From contig NZ_FQYP01000001.1 in the NCBI RefSeq assembly GCF_900141785.1, forward strand, positions 372,001 to 436,000: a DNA stretch of 64,000 nucleotides, in the 5' to 3' direction. Of this stretch, positions 1-8,882 are shown in pieces. The stretch comes from Aquimarina spongiae. GTDB taxonomy: Bacteria; Bacteroidota; Bacteroidia; Flavobacteriales; Flavobacteriaceae. Every line of letters begins with the position of its first letter. The stretch's first letter is position 1. The notes beneath the pieces are model-generated. The model was not told where the DNA came from and did no database searches. It saw only the letters and a program-made list of their open reading frames with translations. Made by a program: the position numbers and the translations under genes.

Positions 1-51
1 GAAGATCCTTTAGTTTCGGATGATGATAAAAAGTATTTTCCGAAGGACTAA
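1..51 (+). CDS. C-terminal end of an unidentified protein, cut by the window edge
   Basis: Frame 1 is open from the first base to a TAA at 49-51 and encodes 16 residues, an acidic and lysine-rich tail ending in YFPKD. It lies 17 bp from the end of the convergent ketopantoate-reductase-like gene, which is the spacing expected of two genes meeting tail to tail. Sixteen residues are too few to assign a family, and an open frame of this length can occur by chance, so the call rests on position only. Confidence 0.35.
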   Translation, partial: EDPLVSDDDKKYFPKD

Positions 52-68
52 ACAGACTTCTTGAGCTT

Positions 69-1103
69 CTAGGCAATCTCTTTTAATAAGGTGGTTGCCT
101 CTATCCTTTTTCTGGGAAGAGAAGAAGCATTTGCAATTTCACTTTCTTTTATCAATTGAATGATTCTTGTATTGGCTGGGCAGGCTATTTCATGTTTTTG
201 AGCAGCTTTGATAATCGCACCATTCAAATAATCGATTTCTGTGTTTTTTCCTTGAGAAAGATCCCACCACATTGATGTTCGTACCGTGGGATCTATGGCT
301 AGCATCTTGTTGGCCACCAGATTAAAAAGAAAATTAGGTAAGCTCAATATCAAAGGAAGGTACCTTGCAGGCAAGGATGTAAGTTTGGGTAATTGAATCT
401 CTAAAGAATCAGTAACCTTTAGCAATTCTTTCATTAATGCCGCTATCACCAAACGATAGCCTCGCTGTTGAAGCATATTTTTGACTGGAATATCAGCCAA
501 TGCATTCACACTATTTCCCAGGTTGAGTTGTAATTTAGCCCACTGTAATTCCAGCATGGCTTTGGTTTCTTTAACGGGTAACATTTTACTATCCAGTACT
601 TCCACCAATTCTGTAATTACTTCAGGTTGTTCTACTGATGTTTCTATATGTAAAGTCCCCTCTGATCCACGATGCAAATGGCCAGGAGCAGGTTCTGCCA
701 CATTAAAAGGAACCATAACTCGTAAAATCTGATTATTAGGAAAATGCTCCTTAATGATTTGCTCAGAACCTAAACCGTTTTGACAACATAAAATTATAGT
801 ATTTGGGCCTACAAATGGTTTGATATCATTGCTCACCTTTTGAATTGCAGTGCACTTCACAGTAATCCAAAGAAAACGACAATGCATATTATTGTCGGTT
901 GCCGGAGGTATTTCTGAATCGATAAAATATAACTTAGGAATATTGACTTCATTTTTATGATAGTCAGTCAATCGGAGTCCGTTTGCTAATTTCTTTTGGG
1001 TTTGTGGGCGACAAACCAACCGAGTATCCTGTCCCAAAGAAGTAAATATACCTCCTAGAAACCCTCCTATCAATCCAGCACCAAAAATGATATGTGAAGA
1101 CAT
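69..1103 (-). CDS. Ketopantoate reductase family protein (PanE/ApbA-like)
   Basis: A 344-residue protein with an N-terminal Rossmann fold: residues 6-14 carry GAGLIGGFL, the GxGxxG dinucleotide-binding loop of the 2-dehydropantoate 2-reductase family. The C-terminal half contains the WAKLQLNLGNSVNAL segment, which matches the catalytic Lys and the Asn region of ApbA_C. In the family the enzyme reduces 2-dehydropantoate to pantoate with NADPH for coenzyme A synthesis in the cytoplasm. It is longer than E. coli PanE (303 residues), and several Bacteroidota carry more than one family member, so the substrate is an inference. The gene follows recQ on the same strand with a 10-bp gap and may be cotranscribed with it. 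Confidence 0.82.
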   Translation of the reverse strand: MSSHIIFGAGLIGGFLGGIFTSLGQDTRLVCRPQTQKKLANGLRLTDYHKNEVNIPKLYFIDSEIPPATDNNMHCRFLWITVKCTAIQKVSNDIKPFVGPNTIILCCQNGLGSEQIIKEHFPNNQILRVMVPFNVAEPAPGHLHRGSEGTLHIETSVEQPEVITELVEVLDSKMLPVKETKAMLELQWAKLQLNLGNSVNALADIPVKNMLQQRGYRLVIAALMKELLKVTDSLEIQLPKLTSLPARYLPLILSLPNFLFNLVANKMLAIDPTVRTSMWWDLSQGKNTEIDYLNGAIIKAAQKHEIACPANTRIIQLIKESEIANASSLPRKRIEATTLLKEIA

Positions 1104-1113
1104 AAAATTATAG

Positions 1114-3231
1114 TTAAGTAGTCGAGTCTTTTTTATCTAATATAGCCAAACCAATTTTTATAGTGTTGTAATCTACTGACCCTTCAAAGTGTTCGTAATA
1201 GGGTTTGAGCGTTTCGGGACTGTTCAATAATTCTTTAGCTTTTTGAATAGCAGTAATATTTTCCTTATCGATAAATTGATGCAGATCTATGGCTTCACCA
1301 TCTTCGTATAGTTTGAAGATATGAGAAAAAATTGTACTAGCCGTCAATTTTCTTTGAACTGCAATTTCTTCCAAAGAAAGCCCATTCTTCAAAAGGGTTA
1401 ATGTTTCTGTATGGGTTTTTCCCTTTTTGGTGGTTTTCTTTTTCTTTTTTGGAGGGTCTACAAAAGCTTGAATCTCTTTGATAAACTGATAGCCGTAATT
1501 TTGCATCTTTTGGCGTCCTACACCATTGATCTGTATAAATTCTTCATCGGTTACAGGTTTGTGCTTTTCCATTTCCCGTAAAGTAGCATCATTGAAAATT
1601 TGATATGCGGGAATTCCTGCTTTTTTGGCAAGTTCTAAACGCAATAATCTTAGCTTTTCAAATAAATCATTACTCGCAACCTGATTCGTGTTGATCACCG
1701 GCTGTTTTACCTTCTCCAATTCTTTTAAATGTGCAAGACTTACCTTTTCTCCTTCAAACAATACTTTCTTGGATAAAGCAGTTAGCTTTAGTTTGTTATT
1801 TTGATGAAATGCAATTTCTAGGTATCCTTGATTGATGAGTTGTATGATATATTGTTGCCAATCTCTCCAGGCAATGTCGCGACCAATACCGTAGGTTTTA
1901 AGGTTTTGATATCCTTGATCAACAACAATTGCATTTTGTGCACCTCGAAGAACATCTATTACCGTTCCAATAGGTTCTTGTTCTTTAATTCTTGTCACAC
2001 AGGATAAGGCTTTTTGGGCCAGGGTTGTCCCATCGATAATAGTAGGCGGATTATTGCAAACATCGCAATTACCGCAATCTTTTTCTATCAATTCTCCAAA
2101 ATAGCTCAATAGTATTTTGCGTCTGCAACTCAAGGATTCTGCGTATTGTTTCATTCTATCCAATTTTGCCAATTGGATTTCTTTATTACCAGACATATCT
2201 GCAAACTTTTGCAGTTGTACAACATCGGCATAACTATGAAATAATAGGGTAGAAGAGGGAAGGCCGTCACGGCCGGCACGACCAATCTCTTGATAGTACC
2301 CTTCTATGTTTTTGGGTAAGTTATAATGAATTACCCATCGTACATTGGATTTGTCGATCCCCATACCAAAGGCGATAGTGGCACATACTATTTGTATACT
2401 GTCATTAATAAACTTTTCTTGTACTTCTGCTCGTTTTTGATGTTCGATCCCAGCATGATATGCTGCAGCACTAAAACCTTTGTTGTTTAACTTCTCTGCA
2501 AGCGCTTCTGTAGTTTTTCTGCTCAAGCAATAAATGATACCACTTTGAAAAGGTTTATCAGAAAGGAAAGTATAGATTTGCTCGATACGCTTATTTCCGG
2601 GGCGTACTTCTAGTGCAAGATTTTTACGATCAAAAGATGCCAGATGTAATTTGGCATTAGGGATATTTAATTGATCACAAATATCTTTTCTTGTAGCTTT
2701 GTCCGCTGTAGCGGTTAGGGCAATTATTGGCGTTTTAGGAAATTGTTTTTTCAGGTATCCAAGTTGGGTATAGGCTGGTCTGAAATCATGTCCCCAGGCT
2801 GAAATACAATGGGCTTCATCAATGGCGATTAGACTAATTTCTATTTCGCTGAGTAGCCCTTCCAAAAAGTGTAAGCTTTCCGGAGCAACATAGAGTATTT
2901 TAATAGCCAGATTAGCGATATCCTGAAATATTTCTTGTTGTTCTGCTTCGTCTTGACTACTATTTACAAAGGCAGCTTTAATTCCGTTAGCCTTTAATCC
3001 ATCTACCTGATCCTTCATCAAGGCGATTAATGGAGAAATAACCAAAGTGATACCAGGTAATAATAACGCAGGTAGTTGATAACAAATCGATTTACCACCG
3101 CCGGTGGGCATAATAACCAGATTATCCTTTCCTTCAAAAACAGCTTCTATGATTTCCTTTTGGAGATCACGAAAGCTGTCATATCCAAAATATTCTTTAA
3201 GGGTGTTTAGTATCAGTTGTGATTCAGGCAT
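1114..3231 (-). CDS. recQ: ATP-dependent DNA helicase RecQ
   Basis: A 705-residue superfamily 2 helicase. Walker A is MPTGGGKSICYQ near residue 40. The DEAH box is IDEAHCISAWGHDFRP, which runs into the RecQ-specific aromatic-rich loop. Motif VI is GRAGRDG. The zinc-binding RQC part has the cysteine pattern CRR...CGNCDVC, a winged-helix region follows, and an HRDC domain carries INGVGRQKMQNYG. After a lysine-rich linker (KKKKKTTKK) comes a helix-turn-helix of the HTH_40 type often found at the C-terminus of Bacteroidota RecQ. Known role: 3'-5' unwinding in recombination repair and restart of stalled forks. All core motifs look intact. Confidence 0.97.
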   Translation of the reverse strand: MPESQLILNTLKEYFGYDSFRDLQKEIIEAVFEGKDNLVIMPTGGGKSICYQLPALLLPGITLVISPLIALMKDQVDGLKANGIKAAFVNSSQDEAEQQEIFQDIANLAIKILYVAPESLHFLEGLLSEIEISLIAIDEAHCISAWGHDFRPAYTQLGYLKKQFPKTPIIALTATADKATRKDICDQLNIPNAKLHLASFDRKNLALEVRPGNKRIEQIYTFLSDKPFQSGIIYCLSRKTTEALAEKLNNKGFSAAAYHAGIEHQKRAEVQEKFINDSIQIVCATIAFGMGIDKSNVRWVIHYNLPKNIEGYYQEIGRAGRDGLPSSTLLFHSYADVVQLQKFADMSGNKEIQLAKLDRMKQYAESLSCRRKILLSYFGELIEKDCGNCDVCNNPPTIIDGTTLAQKALSCVTRIKEQEPIGTVIDVLRGAQNAIVVDQGYQNLKTYGIGRDIAWRDWQQYIIQLINQGYLEIAFHQNNKLKLTALSKKVLFEGEKVSLAHLKELEKVKQPVINTNQVASNDLFEKLRLLRLELAKKAGIPAYQIFNDATLREMEKHKPVTDEEFIQINGVGRQKMQNYGYQFIKEIQAFVDPPKKKKKTTKKGKTHTETLTLLKNGLSLEEIAVQRKLTASTIFSHIFKLYEDGEAIDLHQFIDKENITAIQKAKELLNSPETLKPYYEHFEGSVDYNTIKIGLAILDKKDSTT

Positions 3232-3343
3232 AGTATTAGCAATACTGTATTCGGTAAAAATGGTAGTATAATAAATTAAATTACAATAATAGAAGTGTTC
3301 AGTTTTATTTTTTGAAACTGTGTGTATTTTTGGTCAATTCCAG

Positions 3344-3355
3344 GATGACGTCATC
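3344..3355. repeat. 12-bp perfect palindrome GATGACGTCATC between recQ and the NTF2-like gene
   Basis: The palindrome lies just after the stop of the NTF2-like gene and about 110 bp upstream of the recQ start, both on minus. No T-run follows on either strand, so it is not an obvious intrinsic terminator. It could be a binding site in the recQ promoter region or a chance palindrome. Confidence 0.3.
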
Positions 3356-3364
3356 GACTAGAAA

Positions 3365-3742
3365 TCAATACATGGTATTCTTATTTGCAGAATGTTCAGG
3401 AATTTGCTGTATGGCATCCCAATGTTCAACAATTTTTCCTTGTTCGTCAAAACGAAAAAAGTCCATGGTTACGTATTGATCATTTCCCGGCCATGTTTGA
3501 TGGGTATGCAAGGAGACCAAATCTCCCTCGGCGATGCAACGCACAAATTCTATGGTTTTTTCTGGATATTCACGTTGCATACGTTCAAAATACGCTATAA
3601 ACCCAGATTTCCCGTCTTTTACATCGGGATTGTGTTGAATATAATCTGCACCTACAAATTTTTCTATCGCTTCTTTGGGATTACCTTCATATGCCATTTT
3701 GTAGAATGCAATGGCATTATCTTTATTTTGCTGTAAGTTCAT
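3365..3742 (-). CDS. NTF2-like / SnoaL-type protein
   Basis: A 125-residue protein of the nuclear transport factor 2-like superfamily. It begins with the usual N-terminal helix (AIAFYKMAYEGNPKEAIEKF), then YIQHNPDVKDG, and has the conserved FFRFDEQGKIVEHWDAIQ strand near residues 94-111 that is typical of SnoaL-like polyketide-cyclase homologues. The fold is a cone-shaped alpha+beta barrel with a pocket. Members range from isomerases to stress proteins of unknown substrate, so no reaction is assigned. There is no signal peptide, so it is probably cytoplasmic. It stands alone between recQ and cysM, 21 bp from the cysM end. Confidence 0.8.
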   Translation of the reverse strand: MNLQQNKDNAIAFYKMAYEGNPKEAIEKFVGADYIQHNPDVKDGKSGFIAYFERMQREYPEKTIEFVRCIAEGDLVSLHTHQTWPGNDQYVTMDFFRFDEQGKIVEHWDAIQQIPEHSANKNTMY

Positions 3743-3763
3743 AAGAGAAAGTTTACCCTAAAT

Positions 3764-4648
3764 CTACTCAAAAAGATCAGAACTTAGGTATCGATCTCCA
3801 CGATCACAGATAATAGCAACAAGAACACCGCTCTCTAAAGTTTCTGCAAGCTTTAAGGCAGCTGTAACAGATCCACCGCTACTCATTCCGGCAAAAACTC
3901 CTTCTTCTTTGGCTAATCTTTTGGCCATTGCTGTGGCTTCTTCCTGGCTTACTTCAATGACCTGATCCACTTTTTGCGGATTAAAAATTTTGGGCAAGTA
4001 TTCTTTTGGCCATTTTCTAATACCCGGTATTCTAGAGTCATCTGTGGGCTGTACACCCACAATTTGGATGTCTTGAGACTGTTCCTTTAAGAAAGTAGAA
4101 GTCCCCATAATTGTACCCGTGGTTCCCATAGAAGAAACAAAATGGGTGATTTTACCTTCGGTATCTCTCCATATTTCAGGACCAGTGGTTTTATAGTGTG
4201 CTTTCCAGTTGTCATCATTTCCAAACTGATTTAGCATTACATAGCCTTCGTTGTTTACTTTTGCTTCTGCATAGTCTCTTGATCCTTCAATACCAATATC
4301 TGCGGAGGTTAATGTTACTTTTGCTCCATAGGCTCTCATGGTTTGTACCCGCTCTTTGGTAGAGTTCTCTGGCATGACCAATTCTATATTGAGATCAAAG
4401 ATTCCTGCAATCATAGCCAGGGCAATACCGGTATTACCACTAGTTGCCTCAATCAATTTTGTGTTTTGGTCTATATCTCCTCTATCCAGTGCAGATTTGA
4501 TCATATTAAATGCCGCACGATCTTTAACGCTCCCACCGGGATTATGACCTTCCAGTTTTAGATACAGTGTGATATTCGGGTTTTTAACAAGGGATTTTGC
4601 CTTTACCAAAGGCGTGTTACCAATCAGGTCTAAAATGCTATGAGACAT
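3764..4648 (-). CDS. cysM: Cysteine synthase B (O-acetylserine sulfhydrylase)
   Basis: A 294-residue PLP-dependent fold type II enzyme. GHNPGGSVKDRAAF holds the Schiff-base lysine (Lys42). TSGNTGIALA is the substrate-binding loop, and GTTGTIMG binds the PLP phosphate. Its length and sequence fit CysM better than the longer CysK. It makes cysteine from O-acetylserine and sulfide (or thiosulfate in CysM-type enzymes). Its ATG shares one base with the stop codon of cysE (TAATG), so the two genes are translationally coupled: CysE makes the substrate that CysM uses. Confidence 0.93.
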   Translation of the reverse strand: MSHSILDLIGNTPLVKAKSLVKNPNITLYLKLEGHNPGGSVKDRAAFNMIKSALDRGDIDQNTKLIEATSGNTGIALAMIAGIFDLNIELVMPENSTKERVQTMRAYGAKVTLTSADIGIEGSRDYAEAKVNNEGYVMLNQFGNDDNWKAHYKTTGPEIWRDTEGKITHFVSSMGTTGTIMGTSTFLKEQSQDIQIVGVQPTDDSRIPGIRKWPKEYLPKIFNPQKVDQVIEVSQEEATAMAKRLAKEEGVFAGMSSGGSVTAALKLAETLESGVLVAIICDRGDRYLSSDLFE

Positions 4649-5442
4649 TAAACAACTTTTTTAATCTTGATTTCTGAAGTATTTGAAATGATGGAGTTTT
4701 CTGGTACCGAAGAAGTAATCCAAGCATTACCACCAATGGTGCTATTGGCGCCAATAACCGTACTACCACCCAAGATTGTGGCATTAGCATAGATGGTAAC
4801 GTTATCTTCTACAGTAGGATGTCGCTTTACGTTACGTAGTTTACGATCCACATAAAGACCACCCAGTGTAACTCCTTGATAAATCTTAACATTATCTTTG
4901 ATGATGGCAGTTTCTCCAATCACTATTCCCGTGGCGTGATCAATAAAGAAGGATTCTCCTATTTCTGCTCCCGGATTAATATCTGTACCCGTAAGTCGGT
5001 GAGAATACTCAGTCATTAATCTCGGCACCATAGGTAATCCAAATTTTAGTAATTCATGACTCAATCGATAAATCGCAATGGCATAAAACCCAGGATAGGC
5101 TAGATAGACTTCTTCGATAGAATTTGCCGCAGGATCACTTTTCATAAAAGCTTCGGCATCTCTATTTAATTTTTGTAAAATACCCGGTAGTTTTTCCAGG
5201 TAAGATTGCCAAAGTTTACTACATGGTTTTTCAGTTTCCCAACACGCCAAATCGATCAACTCTTCAAAAGTTTCTTCAAGAAGGTCAACATTTTTGGCTA
5301 CTTCGGTATCTGAATCAAATAGGGTATAAAAAAGCAAGTTCGTAAAATACTCTGTGCGCTCTTTTAAACGGAGGCGTAAATTGGGATTTTTCTTTTGCTC
5401 TTCTATTCTTGCTATGATAGCATCTCGCTCTTTGGACATCAT
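4648..5442 (-). CDS. cysE: Serine O-acetyltransferase
   Basis: A 264-residue hexapeptide-repeat acyltransferase that acetylates serine with acetyl-CoA, the committed step of cysteine synthesis. The N-terminal half is helical. The C-terminal half carries the left-handed beta-helix, including FFIDHATGIVIGE with the catalytic Asp-His pair, YQGVTLGG, and repeated isoleucine/glycine hexapeptides through NATILGGSTVIGANSTIGGN. The start is ATG at 5442; a second Met follows at once, so residue 2 could also be the start. It is the first gene of the cysE-cysM pair, which has no other cys gene beside it. Confidence 0.93.
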   Translation of the reverse strand: MMSKERDAIIARIEEQKKNPNLRLRLKERTEYFTNLLFYTLFDSDTEVAKNVDLLEETFEELIDLACWETEKPCSKLWQSYLEKLPGILQKLNRDAEAFMKSDPAANSIEEVYLAYPGFYAIAIYRLSHELLKFGLPMVPRLMTEYSHRLTGTDINPGAEIGESFFIDHATGIVIGETAIIKDNVKIYQGVTLGGLYVDRKLRNVKRHPTVEDNVTIYANATILGGSTVIGANSTIGGNAWITSSVPENSIISNTSEIKIKKVV

Positions 5443-5628
5443 CTTACGTTTAAAACTCTAGTAAATATATAGAATAAAGAATACATAAGTCACAATAAGT
5501 TGCAAATCATTACATTTTTAAAAGAAATATAACAACTCCAACCTAAAAATGGCATAAATGCATAATTTTTAGTTAAACTTAAAACTGGGAGGTAGATTTT
5601 AGATAAATTTAGTGGTAAAGAAAAACTT

Positions 5629-6309
5629 ATGAATACCATACCAAAATCAGCATTTGAATTTTTAAAAAAACTAAAAAAGAATAATCATCGGGATTGGATG
5701 ACCGAAAATAAAAAGGAATATCAAGCGGGAGAAAAGGTATTAAAAGCTTTTTATGCTTCCATAGTAGAACGATTGAATGAAAATGATGAGATAGAGAAAA
5801 CGAAGGTATTTCGTATCAATAGAGATATTAGATTTAGTAAAGATAAAACCCCCTATAATGTGCATCGAAGTGCAAGTTTCAGCAGAGCAGGGGCTCATAG
5901 AAGAGGTGGATATTACCTACGATTAGAACCAGGGAACTCTTTGGTAGCTGGTGGATTTTTTGGTCCTCAACCAGCGGATTTATTGCGGATTCGGAAAGAG
6001 TTTGAAATGGATGACCAGGAAATTAGAGAAATATTGTCAGCTCCTGATTTTGATAAAGCCTTTGGCGGATTTAATACCGAGTTTCAGGTAAAGACGGCTC
6101 CAAAGGGTTTTAGTAAGGAACACCCTGCAATAGATCTCATCAAAAACAAATCTTTTTTTGTATCTCATAGCTTTACCGATCAAGAAGTTTTTGCCGATGA
6201 CTTTTTGGATAAAGTGATCTATCATTATGAGTTGTTAAGACCTTTTTTTGATTATATGAGTGATGTGCTTACCACGGATTTGAATGGAGTATCTTTATTA
6301 GAAGATTGA
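5629..6309 (+). CDS. DUF2461 family protein
   Basis: A 226-residue protein matching the DUF2461 family from start to end. It opens with the FLKKLKKNNHRDWMTENKKEY motif, then has RINRDIRFSKDKTPY at residues 64-78, a glycine-rich GGYYLRLEPG segment, and a GGFFGPQPADLLRIR segment near 109. The family is widespread, cytoplasmic and without an experimentally fixed function that I can name. No signal peptide or membrane segment is present. It stands upstream of the GAPDH gene on the same strand with a 100-bp gap, so cotranscription is possible but not evident. Confidence 0.88.
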   Translation: MNTIPKSAFEFLKKLKKNNHRDWMTENKKEYQAGEKVLKAFYASIVERLNENDEIEKTKVFRINRDIRFSKDKTPYNVHRSASFSRAGAHRRGGYYLRLEPGNSLVAGGFFGPQPADLLRIRKEFEMDDQEIREILSAPDFDKAFGGFNTEFQVKTAPKGFSKEHPAIDLIKNKSFFVSHSFTDQEVFADDFLDKVIYHYELLRPFFDYMSDVLTTDLNGVSLLED

Positions 6310-6410
6310 AGCTTTTAATAGTAATTTTAATAATCTTTTTTCGACAAAAATAATAGAGAAAGACAGATGTTTTCTCTTTAACTTTTTTACCAACATTAAC
6401 TTAAAAAAAT

Positions 6411-7400
6411 ATGAAAAGAATAGCCATAAATGGGTTCGGACGGATAGGAAGAGCCGCATTGAAAGTAATTATGGACGAGCCAGATATGCAAATTGTAGCC
6501 GTTAATGATTTGATGACCATCGAAAATGCAAAATATCTTTTAAAATACGACAGTGTATATGGCGTGTATGATAAAGAGGTGAGTGTAGAGGGAGATCACC
6601 TAGTCGTAGATGATCAAAAAATAATGTATCTCAATCAACGTGATCCAGAACAATTACCGTGGAAAGAAAACAATGTTGATATTGTTATTGAGAGCACGGG
6701 TTTTTTTACGAATAGAGAAGATGCCGAAAAGCATATTAAAGCAGGAGCCACAAATGTGGTAATATCTGGCCCCACAAAAAGTATAGATACTCCAACCGTT
6801 GTGCACGGAGTAAACACAGAAGATGGAAAAACCAGTATATTTTCTTGTGCAAGTTGTACAACAAATAATATTAGCCCAGTAGTAGAAATATTAGGAAGAA
6901 CTATAGGTATTAAAAAAGCAATTTTGAATACTATTCATGCGTACACCGCCTCGCAAACTTTGGTGGATGCTCCTTCCAAAAAGAATCCAAGAATGGGAAG
7001 AGCTGGAGCAGTTAATTTAACTCCAACGACAACTGGAGCTGCAATTGCTACTACGAAGGCTTTACCACAATATCGAGGCAGGTTTGATGGGGTCGCAGTA
7101 AGAACACCTGTTCCTGTAGGCTCCATAAGTGATGTGACTTTTATTGCCGAAAGAGCAACTACTCCCGAAGAAATCAATGAAATATTACAAAAAGAATCTG
7201 GAACAGATCGATATGCTGAAGTATTGGATGTTACTTATGAACCTATTGTCTCTTCTGATATTCAACAAAGTCCATATGCAGCAATTGTAGATGCTTCTAT
7301 GACCAGAGTGGTAGATGGAGATTTGGTAAAACTAATGATTTGGTATGACAACGAATGGGGATTTACCAATCAAATGATTCGACAGATCAAAGAATTATAA
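6411..7400 (+). CDS. gap: Type I glyceraldehyde-3-phosphate dehydrogenase
   Basis: A 329-residue enzyme of glycolysis/gluconeogenesis interconverting glyceraldehyde 3-phosphate and 1,3-bisphosphoglycerate. NGFGRIGR at residues 7-14 binds the dinucleotide. SCASCTTN places the catalytic cysteine at residue 149, and His176 is the partner base. Asp33 (VNDL) suggests NAD can be used. The loop after the active site reads DAPSKKNPRMGRAGAVNLTP, rather different from E. coli GapA, so this may be the second GAPDH paralogue that many Bacteroidota have, and NADP use cannot be excluded. It ends 10 bp before a long palindromic terminator. Confidence 0.94.
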   Translation: MKRIAINGFGRIGRAALKVIMDEPDMQIVAVNDLMTIENAKYLLKYDSVYGVYDKEVSVEGDHLVVDDQKIMYLNQRDPEQLPWKENNVDIVIESTGFFTNREDAEKHIKAGATNVVISGPTKSIDTPTVVHGVNTEDGKTSIFSCASCTTNNISPVVEILGRTIGIKKAILNTIHAYTASQTLVDAPSKKNPRMGRAGAVNLTPTTTGAAIATTKALPQYRGRFDGVAVRTPVPVGSISDVTFIAERATTPEEINEILQKESGTDRYAEVLDVTYEPIVSSDIQQSPYAAIVDASMTRVVDGDLVKLMIWYDNEWGFTNQMIRQIKEL

Positions 7401-7410
7401 ACGATGATCT

Positions 7411-7466
7411 AATAACATATAAAAGACCGTATGGTTTATAAACCATACGGTCTTTTATATGTTATT
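7411..7466. terminator. Bidirectional terminator: 56-bp perfect palindrome
   Basis: Two 28-base arms pair without a mismatch and with no extra loop bases. The inner part is ACCGTATGGT-like, and the outer parts contain AAAAGA and TCTTTT followed by ATATGTTATT. It lies between the GAPDH stop (7400) and the stop of the convergent SDR gene (7475). Both strands read as a GC-containing stem followed by a T-rich arm, so it can end transcription from both sides. Confidence 0.8.
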
Positions 7467-7474
7467 GTTTTGAT

Positions 7475-8224
7475 TTAGATTTGACTTAAACCACCATCAA
7501 CTTCTATTTCAATACCATTGATGTAGGATGCGTCTTCAGAGGCCAAAAACAATGCAGTTTTTGCAATCTCTTCAGACGTTCCGAATCTTCCTAATGGTAC
7601 TTGTTCCCCAAATCCTGATCCCATTTCTTCAATAGTTTCTTGTGGTAATCCCATTTTGTCGTAAATAGGAGTAGCAATTGGTCCTGGAGCAATAGAGTTT
7701 ACTCGTATTTTGCGTGATTTCACTTCAGAAGTTAATACTCTTTGGTAAGCTCTTAAAGCTCCTTTGGTAGCAGAATACACACTAAAACCATCAAACCCTT
7801 TTTGTGTAACAATAGAATTAGTGAATAAAATAGTACCCCCGTCATTAATATGAGATAATGCTTCTTTTGTTGCCAAAATAGGCCCTTTTACATTAGTGTT
7901 GAATAGTGAATCGTAATGTGCTTCGGTTACTTCGTGAGTAGGAGTAGGAGGTGCGATTCCTGCATTCAAGAAAAGTACATCAATTTTTCCGTAAGCTGCT
8001 ACTGCTTCCTGAATGAGCTTGGTATTGTCTTCAGGTTTTGAAACATCAGCAGTAACAGTTATAAAATCTCCTTCAAGTTCATTAGCTACTTCTTCTAGTG
8101 CCTCTGGACGTCTTCCTGAAATTACCACCTTAGCACCTTCTTCTAAGTATAATTTTGCTGTGGCTAATCCAATACCGCTATTCGCTCCTGTAATAACGGC
8201 TACTTTGTTTTCTAATTTTTTCAT
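7475..8224 (-). CDS. Short-chain dehydrogenase/reductase (SDR family oxidoreductase)
   Basis: A 249-residue classical SDR. TGANSGIG at residues 14-21 is the cofactor loop. The NAG motif is LNAGIAPP. The catalytic Ser and YxxxK are in NSIV...YSATKGALRAY. SIAPGPIATPIY and the end INGIEIEVDGG are typical of glucose-dehydrogenase-like SDRs. The arginine after the first strands (SGRRPEA) suggests NADPH. The substrate is unknown. It follows azoR with a 14-bp gap on minus and so is probably co-induced with it under the TetR regulator. Confidence 0.9.
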   Translation of the reverse strand: MKKLENKVAVITGANSGIGLATAKLYLEEGAKVVISGRRPEALEEVANELEGDFITVTADVSKPEDNTKLIQEAVAAYGKIDVLFLNAGIAPPTPTHEVTEAHYDSLFNTNVKGPILATKEALSHINDGGTILFTNSIVTQKGFDGFSVYSATKGALRAYQRVLTSEVKSRKIRVNSIAPGPIATPIYDKMGLPQETIEEMGSGFGEQVPLGRFGTSEEIAKTALFLASEDASYINGIEIEVDGGLSQI

Positions 8225-8238
8225 TTTTTATTTTAATG

Positions 8239-8832
8239 TTATAGTGATAAGTTTTGAATTTTAGTTTTAGCTCCTTCCAGAATTTCTTCGGCATTGGTCA
8301 TGATTAAATCGGAATTAATAAATTCGATATCAGTAATCCCTAAGAAATTGAGAAAAGTGGTCATATATCCTGTTACGTGATCAACTTCGGTACCTAGTTT
8401 GGTACCACCAGTAGTGATGATCACATAGGCTTTTTTGTTTTTAAGTAATCCTTGAGGTCCGTTTTCGGTGTATTGAAAGCTGATTCCCGCTCTCGAAATA
8501 AGATCGATATAGGTTTTTAATCCTGCAGAAACGCTAAAATTATACATAGGAACCGCAAATAGATAAGTATCAGCCTCTGCAAACTCTGTTGCTAGGATAT
8601 TAGAAGCTTTGATGGCTTCTTTCTGTGTTGCGGTTTGTTCATTTTCCGGAGTAAAGTATGCCGTTACACTGTCTTCGTTACCCAAATGGATAAGTTGGTC
8701 ATAATAGGTGTCTCTATTTTTGGTAGTATAGCTTACTTCAGCTTCTAGTTTGCTTTGCAGAACATCTGCCAATTGTCTGCTGATAGAGGTGGATTTTCTT
8801 GGACTACTATCTATTCTTAATAAGGTTTTCAT
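8239..8832 (-). CDS. azoR: FMN-dependent NADH:quinone / azo oxidoreductase (AzoR-like)
   Basis: A 197-residue flavodoxin-fold protein. SSPRKSTSISRQLAD at the N-terminus is the FMN phosphate-binding loop of AzoR. PMYNFSVSAGLKTYIDLISRAG is the strongly conserved central motif, and VITTGGT is another family signature. AzoR enzymes reduce quinones and azo dyes by two-electron transfer and protect against thiol and quinone stress. The gene lies downstream of a TetR regulator on the same strand, and a 16-bp palindrome stands 17 bp before its ATG, so it is the likely target of that regulator. Confidence 0.92.
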   Translation of the reverse strand: MKTLLRIDSSPRKSTSISRQLADVLQSKLEAEVSYTTKNRDTYYDQLIHLGNEDSVTAYFTPENEQTATQKEAIKASNILATEFAEADTYLFAVPMYNFSVSAGLKTYIDLISRAGISFQYTENGPQGLLKNKKAYVIITTGGTKLGTEVDHVTGYMTTFLNFLGITDIEFINSDLIMTNAEEILEGAKTKIQNLSL

Positions 8833-8849
8833 TTTATTTTTGTTTTATT

Positions 8850-8865
8850 TGAAACGATCGTTTCA
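8850..8865. promoter_or_regulatory. Putative TetR operator upstream of azoR
   Basis: A perfect 16-bp palindrome, TGAAACGATCGTTTCA, in the 50-bp gap between the TetR regulator stop and the azoR start. It matches the site upstream of the regulator itself (9471-9486) at 13 of 16 positions, including the half TTCGTTTCA apart from one base. Placement in front of azoR suggests repression that is lifted by a quinone or electrophile. Confidence 0.7.
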
Positions 8866-8882
8866 TATTAGAGTAAAAAAAA

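Noticed and set aside
3392..3736. Plus-strand frames opposite the NTF2-like gene
   Set aside because: They mirror a gene with a clear family pattern; no start context or domain.
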